In this document: positions 56,718 through 64,000 of the stretch, in pieces
Layout: the number at the start of each line of letters is the position of its first letter
Position numbering within the stretch: the first letter of the stretch is position 1
Program-made: the position numbers and the translations under genes
Source: Symsagittifera roscoffensis
Taxonomy: Eukaryota > Xenacoelomorpha > Acoela > Convolutidae
Direction of reading: 5' to 3'
Assembly: GCF_963678635.1 (NCBI RefSeq)
Contig: NC_087070.1
Coordinates: 24,353,419-24,417,418, forward strand
Length of the DNA stretch: 64,000 bases
Notes under the pieces: generated by a model
What the model was told of the DNA's origin: nothing
Database searches by the model: none
Seen by the model: only the letters and a program-made list of their open reading frames with translations

Positions 56718-57458
56718 ATTACAACTAAGGCTGTGCGGTGCTTCGATTTTGCATCGAATATCGATTCAAGGGCATTCATCGTCATCGAATCGAAAGTCAA
56801 TGCAAAAAATATTCGATGATCGATGATTGGCAGCTGCGTTTTTCTGAGAATTGCGCTACAGCTATGACGCGTTTACACATTAGTTACGTCATTAATAAGT
56901 TCTCTAGAGTGATTAGCTAACACTTAAGTGATTGGAAATAGCCTTCTAACTTACTTTATCTGAGAAATGCGCTACAGCTATTACAACAACAGTTGTTGAC
57001 AATGCAGGCTTTCGAGCTCTGGTAAAAGCGCTGGACCCCAAGTTTGATATGCCAACAAAAACAAACTTTTCACGCACAATTATTCCACAACTATACGAGA
57101 AAGAACAAAGAAAACTTACGAATTTTGTGAAAGAAAAGCACCTCTACTGGAAAAAAAACTGAAAAATTCCCAAAAATTGCCAAACTCGCAGAAAACTTAC
57201 TGTGTATTCCTTGAACTGCTGTCCCAGCAAGAGAGTATGGTCTGATGCGGGTAACATATTAACATCAGCGCGACAAACACTATCTCCCGTAAATTTTCTT
57301 ATGCTACTTTTCTTGCGTGAGAACTTAAAATAAAATTTTGTTTCTGATTCAAATTTTGCATCGTATCGAAAATTCATCGAGTTCGATGAATTTTTCCGCA
57401 TCGCATCGTCATCGCATCGATTTTGAAAAAGGTTGTTTCACACAGCCTTAATTACAGC
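56718..57458 (+). mobile_element. hAT element, internal deletion derivative (unit 1)
   Basis: Element 56726-57450: ends TAAGGCTGTGCGGTGC and TTTCACACAGCCTTA. Flanks ATTACAAC / ATTACAGC agree in 7 of 8, the hAT target size. Subterminal parts are rich in ATCGAT/TCATCG, as in many hAT elements. Only about 320 bp of transposase sequence remains. Confidence 0.88.
56945..57262 (+). pseudogene. hAT transposase C-terminal fragment, frameshifted
   Basis: VVDNAGFRALVKALDPKF then FSRTIIPQLYEKEQRKL, part of the hAT core, and after the frameshift LAENLLCIP, the start of the C-terminal dimerisation region. An A8 run at 57151 (A7 in unit 2) breaks the frame between the two parts. The N-terminal BED finger and catalytic Asp residues are deleted. 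Confidence 0.8.
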
Positions 57459-57935
57459 AGACTTTTTTTTCTGCTACTTTTTTTTCATTTTTTGCCGACT
57501 TTTGAAGAAAAAAAATACAAGAATAAAAATGCTTTGCTGGTTTTTTATTCAGACCAGTTTTGACAATCAAAATAAACAATTTTAAATTTTAGCAACGAGG
57601 TTATTAACTCCCAGAGCACTGAGTTAAAATATATTTTACGTGCAATCAATTTTTCGCAAAATTCTTGATCATGTTCTGGAGCAAGTTATGCGCTTTTTGA
57701 ATTTTAATATGCAATGATGAAAAGATAACGCGATTATCCACGCATTGCGAGTTATCTTCAGCTCATTTTTTTTCCGAATTGAATTATGGCAAGCTGTTGG
57801 GCACTTTTATTTTGTTATTACTCAAATTTTAACACGTAAGCTATAGTAATGGCAGTCTCAATTTTTTAATTTATACTAATTTTTTAATGAAAAACTTTGC
57901 GACACCAACTAAATAGCATTCAGATTATTCATGAG

Positions 57936-58343
57936 CAGTAGCGGATTTAGGGTGGGGCGGGGGAGGCGGACGTCTTTTCTCAGGGATTCATCCCCTGCCG
58001 ACCCCTTTGTACTATTTTGAGATATCCATTTTTGGCTGACTGACCTTAAATTTTTTCTAAAGGCGCCTTTGTTGCTAATCTTTGCTTATTTTAAGGGGGA
58101 GCGCGCCGAAAAAACGCGATTTTTTGGTCGACATTTTTCAAAAAGTGCCTAAAAACTCCTTTTTGGCTTTTTTAAATTTGTCTGCGGCGCAGAGATTTGT
58201 ATCAAGTTAAAGTCTTTCTAGTAGTTTGGGAGAGCTCAGAAAAGCAATTTGGTCGACCGACCTAAAAAAAAAGGTCGACACAATTTTCAATTTTCTTTTC
58301 TGAAAATCCGCCGCCCCTCAACAAATTTCTAGATCCGCGCCTG
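57936..58343 (+). mobile_element. Family C hAT MITE, complete copy (unit 1)
   Basis: Ends CAGTAGCGGATTTAGGG and CTAGATCCGCGCCTG (inverted CAGGCGCGGATCTAG). Flanks TTCATGAG / TTCAGGAG agree in 7 of 8. Contains GTCGACC pairs and GGCGCC; relatives at 40846, 60484 and, in part, 18026. Confidence 0.82.
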
Positions 58344-58730
58344 TTCAGGAGTTTGATCTTAAAAACGTGCAGTCTGAATGTTCAAATTTTTGACGAAAGG
58401 AAAGAAGAAATATTTTGGCAGTGGTTTTTTTTTCATTCAGATCAATTTTTTTGTTTGAAAAAATAGTTTTAAAACAGACAAAAATTATAAAACCTCAATC
58501 AAAATATCGTTCTGACTGAGCTCCAATGAAAATATATTAACTGTTGTGATCCTTTTTTGTCAAGTTTGTTGGGTTAAAAATTTTGCAACACGAAAAATTT
58601 GAGCGTGGCAAAAATTTCCACTGTCAGAATGTTCCAAATTGAAATGCCGTAACTATTGGATCAAAATAGTTCCCAATATCGACTCAAAATTTGAAACTTG
58701 ATAATTAAACCTGGCAACTTAGAGTATATC

Positions 58731-58881
58731 CAATTGTGATTTACAAAAAAAATCGAGACTTTTTATAGGGTAGCCGGAACATTTTAGGTTATACAGGCAG
58801 ACCTAAAATATTCTACTGTATAACCTAAAATATTCCGGCTACCCTATAAAAAGTCTCCGATTTTTTTGTAAATCACAATTT
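58731..58881. repeat. Long foldback, 65-bp arms (unit 1)
   Basis: Arms from CAAATTGTGATTTACAAAA-type sequence through GACTTTTTATAGGGTAGCCG and TTTTAGGTTATACAG, almost perfectly complementary; the spacer holds a third, partial CCTAAAATATTCTA. Confidence 0.92.
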
Positions 58882-59266
58882 GAAGTATATTTAAAATAAT
58901 TGCGGGATCTTAATGCAAAAGGCAGTCATCGTTTTAAAATAGTCTGAACCGAATTTCTGACAAGCATGGTAATTAGCAGCTCTTTTTTTCGGACTGCAGT
59001 TCTGCAGTTTTTTTCATCTGGTTATCTCATAATAATTTTGGTAAAAACCAAGGCCTAGGTTTTTCATCCTTTTTGTCTGAATCTTTAGAAAACAAATTTT
59101 TTCTCAAAATCTTTTAAGTTTTCCGGATAATTTAAACCACCTGCATAAAGATATAGTTTTCAAAATAATAGCTGCTTTGTGCTAAGTTCGGGTTTAGTAC
59201 TCCCGAGAGTTTATGATTAGAGATCTGAAAATTTGATTTCTTGAAATTAACTTGAAACTGGAAAAT

Positions 59267-60007
59267 ATTACAACTAAGGCTGTGCGGTGCTTCGATTTTG
59301 CATCGAATATCGATTCAAGGGCATTCATCGTCATCGAATCGAAAGTCAATGCAAAAAAAATTCGATGATCGATGATTGGCAGCTGCGTTTTTCTGAGAAT
59401 TGCGCTACAGCTATGACGCGTTTACACATTAGTTACGTCATTAATAAGTTCTCTAGAGTGATTAGCTAACACTTAAGTGATTGGAAATAGCCTTCTAACT
59501 TACTTTATCTGAGAAATGCGCTACAGCTATTACAACAACAGTTGTTGACAATGCAGGCTTTCGAGCTCTGGTAAAAGCGCTGGACCCCAAGTTTGATATG
59601 CCAACAAAAACAAACTTTTCACGCACAATTATTCCACAACTATACGAGAAAGAACAAAGAAAACTTACGAATTTTGTGAAAGAAAAGCACCTCTACTGGA
59701 AAAAAACTGAAAAATTCCCAAAAATTGCCAAACTCGCAGAAAACTTACTGTGTATTCCTGGAACTGCTGTCCCAGCAAGAGAGTATGGTCTGATGCGGGT
59801 AACATATTAACATCAGCGCGAAAAACACTATCTCCCGTAAATTTTCTTATGCTACTTTTCTTGCGTGAGAATTTAAAATAAAATTTTGTTTCTGATTCAA
59901 ATTTTGCATCGTATCGAAAATTCATCGAGTTTCGATGAATTTTTCCGCATCGCATCGTCATCGCATCGATTTTGAAAAAGGTTGTTTCACACAGCCTTAA
60001 TTACAGC
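59267..60007 (+). mobile_element. hAT element, internal deletion derivative (unit 2)
   Basis: Element 59275-59999 with the same ends and 8-bp flanks (59267-59274, 60000-60007) as the unit 1 copy. It was copied by the segmental duplication, not by a second transposition, since the flanks are the same too. Confidence 0.88.
59490..59813 (+). pseudogene. hAT transposase C-terminal fragment, frame open
   Basis: About 107 open codons: FRALVKALDPKFDMPTKTNF, FSRTIIPQLYEKEQRKLTNF, then LAENLLCIPGTAVPAREY, the start of the hAT C-terminal dimerisation domain (L-x-I-P-x-T-x-V-P-x-E). It then runs out of homology and stops. It lacks the catalytic DDE residues, so inactive. Confidence 0.82.
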
Positions 60008-60483
60008 AGACTTTTTTTTCTGCTACTTTTTTTTCATTTTTTGCCGACTTTTGAAGAAAAAAAATACAAGAATAAAAATGCTTTGCTGGTTTTTTATTCA
60101 GACCAGTTTTGACAATCAAAATAAACAATTTTAAATTTTAGCAACGAGGTTATTAACTCCCAGAGCACTGAGTTAAAATATATTTTACGTGCAATCAATT
60201 TTTCGCAAAATTCTTGATCATGTTCTGGAGCAAGTTATGCGCTTTTTGAATTTTAATATGCAATGATGAAAAGATAACGCGATTATCCACGCATTGCGAG
60301 TTATCTTCAGCTCATTTTTTTCCGAATTGATTTATGGCAAGCTGTTGGGCCCTTTTGTTTTGTTATTACTCAAATTTTAACACGTAAGCTATAGTAATGG
60401 CAGTCTCAAGTTTTTATTTTATACTAATTTTTTAATGAAAAACTTTGCGACACCAACTAAATAGCATTCAGATTATTCATGAG

Positions 60484-60893
60484 CAGTAGCGGATTTAGGG
60501 TGGGGCGGGGGAGGCGGACGTCTTTTCTCAGGGATTCACCCCTGCCGACCCTTTTGTACTATTTTGAGATATCCATTTTTGGCTGACTGACTAAATTTTT
60601 TCTAAAGGCGCCTTTGGCGCTAATCTTTGCTTATTTTAAGGGGGGAGCGCGCCGAAAAAACGCGATTTTTTGGTCGACATTTTTCAAAAAATGCCTAAAA
60701 ACGCCTTTTTTGGCTTTTTTAAATTTGTCTGCGGCGCAGAGATTTTTATCAAGTTAAGGTCTTTATAGTAGTTTGGGAGAGCTCAGAAAAGCAATTTGGT
60801 CGACCGACCTGATAAAAAAAAGGTCGACACAATTTTCAATTTTTTTTTCTGAAAATCCGCCCCCTCCTCGACAAATTCCTAGATCCGCGCCTG
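60484..60893 (+). mobile_element. Family C hAT MITE, complete copy (unit 2)
   Basis: As 57936-58343, with small indels (GGTCGACCGACCTGATAAAA for the unit 1 CCTAAAA). Confidence 0.82.
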
Positions 60894-61290
60894 TTCAGGA
60901 GTTTGATCTTAAAAACGTGCAGTCTGGTTGTTCCAAATTTTGACGAAAGGAAAGAAGAAATATTTTGGCAGTGGTTTTTTTTCATTCAGATCAACTTTTT
61001 TGTTTGAAAAAATAGTTTTAAAACAGACAAAAATTATAAAACCTCAATCAAAATATCGTTCTGACTGAGCTCCAATAAAAATATATTAACTGCTGTGATT
61101 CTTTTTTGTCAAGTTTCTGGGGTTAAAAATTTTGTATATGATGCGCAACACGAAAAATTTGAGCGTGGCAAAAATTTCCACTGTCAGAATGTTCCAAATT
61201 GAAATGCCGTAACTATTGGATCAAAATAGTTCCCAATATCGACTCAAAATTTGAAACTTGATATTTAAACCTGGCAACTTAGAGTATATC

Positions 61291-61444
61291 CAATTGTGAT
61301 TTACAAAAAAAAATCGAGACTTTTTATAGGGTAGCCGGAACATTTTAGGTTATACAGGCAGACCTAAAATATTCTACTGTATAACATAAAATATTCCGGC
61401 TACCCTATAAAAAGTCTCCAATTTTTTTTTGTAAATCACAATTT
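61291..61444. repeat. Long foldback, 65-bp arms (unit 2)
   Basis: Duplicate of 58731-58881; one substitution in the right arm (GTATAACATAAAA for GTATAACCTAAAA) now mismatches the left arm. Confidence 0.92.
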
Positions 61445-62495
61445 GAAGTATATTTAAAATAATTGCGGGATCTTAAGGCAAAAGGCCGTCATCGTTTTAA
61501 AATAGAACTGAATTTCTGATAACAGAGACAAACATGATAATTAGCAGCTCTTTTTTTTCGGACTGCAGTTCTGCCATCGGCGGTTTCTGAATGCAATACG
61601 TCTGCGCTAGTGTTATCATTGGCTAAAATGACTGGTATGGTAAATTTCAGTGATTAAAAGCATGAGGACTAGAGATACTAATAGTAAAAAATAATCTGGA
61701 CAGGCGCAGATGGATTAAAGCAGTAATCTTTGCAGTTTGCAAGAAATCAAAACTAAATTTTAGTTTTACAGGCTGGCCTAATTTGAATTAAGTAGCCTCA
61801 AAAATTCTATTCGTATTTTTATTGTTTCAAATCGAGATTTATGTAAATCATTTATGTAAATCAAGGCATTCATATGTAATCAAGGCAAATCATATAAATT
61901 GCACTTACGACATGAAGGAGAAAATACTCAGAGAAATCCATCAAATCTGAATTTTTATGTTTGCTAACAAGTCATCCATTTTTGGGACTCAACTTCTGAA
62001 AACTTTCAAAAAGTTGATCAAAAAACACATGATTGTTAGCGAGGCTACCTATGTCAACGACTTGTAACTAGGTATTTGCAGCGCATGGACCTATATTTTT
62101 TGGATTCCAAGTCAATTAGGCCCATGTGAACATTCTCTCCCTAATTAGACCAACTTAGCAATCTACCCCTAAAATTAGATGACGGATTCAAGCAGTAGGG
62201 CCTCCTTGTACTATGCAAATCTGATTGGCTGAAAATAATATATTTAACCAACTGAATTATCTCCTCCCTATTTTGATTTCGGGGTAGTGGGGTTAGATAG
62301 TTCAATTGTTCCGTTTGTTTGCCACGAGTAACTAAAATTTTGATACAATTGGCCCGACTAAGACAGACGTACGGCACTGCATCACCAGTAAGAGCAAAAA
62401 GAACTGAAAAAATGAATACCTCTTTTATTAAATTTAAAAAAGTGTCGCATTAAGCATAACGCAATCTGCATACATTTATCCTTTAAATAAAACCA

Positions 62496-62998
62496 CAAGA
62501 CTGCTCGTATCAGGGAGAAACCTTGAATGTCCTGACTGCCTTTTAAGGTCTATGGAGCAGTATTAACATGAAAGAATTAAATATAAAAAAAAGCGCAATT
62601 TTTTTTAATTTGAATTTTTTTGTGAAAATCATTCCCCCACATGCCATATAAAGTACATCGTGATAGATTTCGCTCCTAGTAACAAACCAGTTATGGCAAA
62701 TAGGTTTCCATGCCAATTTGAAATTTTTTTAAGACTGTTTTAATCTCCGCTTACGCGCTAATCGCGCAAAATATATCGCACGTTAAATGTCCCAAATTGG
62801 CCAAAATGATAATATTTAAACCCCCATAACTTTACGAAAAAAGATCACAGGTAAACTATCTTTTCCAATTTAAGCTCAAGACTACAAAACCTTTCGAAAA
62901 GAATTTAAAAAGTTAGTCAAAAACGGTTAGTTTAAAAGTCGAATCTTGTCTAAAGAAAAAACCCACCCCGAGCACAAATATTTCGAAAATTGGAACAA
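62496..62998 (+). mobile_element. Family A repeat, diverged near-complete copy
   Basis: CAAGACTGCTCGTATC start, decayed hairpin (AGGGAGAAACCTTGA), GTCCTGACTGCC, CCCCCACATGCCATATAAAG, CTCCGCTTACGCGCTAATCGCGC; ends CGAAAATTGGAACAA, with a short deletion of the GTTACTTTCGTAT part. Confidence 0.85.
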
Positions 62999-64000
62999 CA
63001 ACCAAACAAGGACAAGTTGTCGTTGCTGTGTTAGCCCAGAATTTTCTGGTAAAAATTATTCTGAGAAGGAAATCAAAGTTCAGGATTTTTCAATTATTAG
63101 TTGTTCAAAATTCCGGTTAAATTTTACATAAAAAAGGGATTGATTTAAAAAAAACTGTAAAAAGCGGTAATTCTCATTTTAAAAAGTATTAAAAATTAGC
63201 GTTGGCAAACTAGTAAAAACAGAGTGAGTGAAAGGTTAGCTCCTCGTCTAATTTCGTTTTATTTAGTCTTAGAATCTAATTTTTTAGGCAACATTTTCTG
63301 AACTCTGAAATAGTTTTTATAGAATCTAAATCACGATGAATGTGGCTCTAATATGATACCATGCTCAAATCTTTTCAAATTTTTTTTTTTGCCGGAAAAA
63401 GTGTGATGCGGATATTAATTTGTTAAAATGCAAACCATGGCTAAGTTTTTCAAAAAGTCAATATAATGCAAAAAAATAACAGAGCAAAGCTTGAACCAAA
63501 TCGTAAATAAGAGTAAACGTATATGTTATTTTATCGCCCTTAACACATGGTTTATTTCAAACTATTATGGCTATAAGCTAAGAAAATGATCGAAGTTCCA
63601 GTGCTATTATACGCTAATGAAGTAAACATTTGTAAATGTTAAGCTCTGATTTCTCAAAACAATGTAATTGAGAAAACCCTCAAGTACCATTGTTTTACCC
63701 ATTTAGGGCTTGAATAATATATATATTGGTCAAATACACATGTAGATTTTTTGAAGAATTAATCATACAAAATAATTTAACAGAAGAAAATATTTTAATT
63801 AAAACAATTTAAAAAGAGTATATAGAATTTATTTCTTTTAGCGTCATTAGCGTTCAATTTAGTCTATTTGTTATAACTCTATGTCACTAATCAAGGAAAC
63901 AAGACAAACCTTCGAAAATAAAATTTAAAAAATGCAATTAGTGTATAAATTTTTAAATGCATCAATTTTTTTATTTAATTTTTAGTGATAAGCGTGGAGA

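Larger units (their letters stand above)
56453..61574. repeat. Tandem duplication, 2.55-kb units
   Basis: Unit 1 56453-59004 and unit 2 59005-61574, direct, a few percent different. Each holds a hAT deletion derivative, a family C MITE and a long foldback, in the same order. Unit ends: CAGTTTTTTTCATCTGG start and GGACTGCAGTTCTGC end. Confidence 0.95.
44554..64000 (+). other. Receptor intron 2, at least 19.4 kb, end not in window
   Basis: Donor GTACTT at 44554. No segment with TM5, TM6 or TM7 character follows on the + strand. Stretches where I see no gene or clear repeat: 44700-44830, 49340-50500, 51000-53320, 61580-62490 and 63000-64000. Confidence 0.7.

Overview
The window is strongly AT-rich eukaryotic DNA, almost certainly from an invertebrate animal. 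The evidence is two separated exons of a gonadotropin-releasing-hormone-receptor-type GPCR with GT..AG splice sites, together with animal-type transposons: Ty3/gypsy, FLYWCH-type MULE, hAT, a probable non-LTR element and tRNA-derived SINEs. I cannot name the phylum from sequence alone. There is no bacterial gene organisation; most open frames over 60 codons are chance frames in AT-rich repeats.

Layout. 0.1-4.1 kb: a decayed Ty3/gypsy pol gene (reverse transcriptase, RNase H, integrase) followed by a tRNA-derived SINE. 5-10.6 kb: hairpin elements, a CpG-rich patch, the first copies of the dominant repeat (family A) and two short inverted-repeat transposons. 13.6-14.0 kb: receptor exon 1 (N-terminus, TM1, TM2). 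14.0-44.3 kb: one intron of about 30.3 kb, holding an unclassified GC-richer remnant (14.5-17 kb), a three-unit tandem repeat (22.3-23.3 kb), a 2.1-kb recent tandem duplication (28.6-32.8 kb), a FLYWCH-MULE with a broken transposase (32.1-34.4 kb) and many family A copies. 44.35-44.55 kb: receptor exon 2 (TM3 to TM4). From 44.55 kb to the end: the next intron, at least 19.4 kb, with a head-to-tail array of family A, an inverted duplication bracketing exon 2, several hAT miniature elements, a probable LINE 3' remnant and a 2.55-kb tandem duplication carrying a hAT deletion derivative. The third receptor exon lies outside the window.

The dominant structure is family A with its older relative family B: elements of about 530 and 470 bp, no coding capacity, about 30 copies or fragments in both orientations. 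One end is CAAGACTGCTCGTATC with a hairpin (TCAGGGCGAAGCCCTGA), the other end is a hairpin plus AGTCGGAACAA, and GTTCCGACT recurs inside the first end. This arrangement of asymmetric inverted repeats and terminal stem-loops, together with no clear target duplications, tandem arrays and copies that carry flanking DNA, fits non-autonomous Helentron-type rolling-circle elements; that assignment is inference. In this annotation family A strand + means CAAGACTG...AGTCGGAACAA reads 5'->3' on the + strand.
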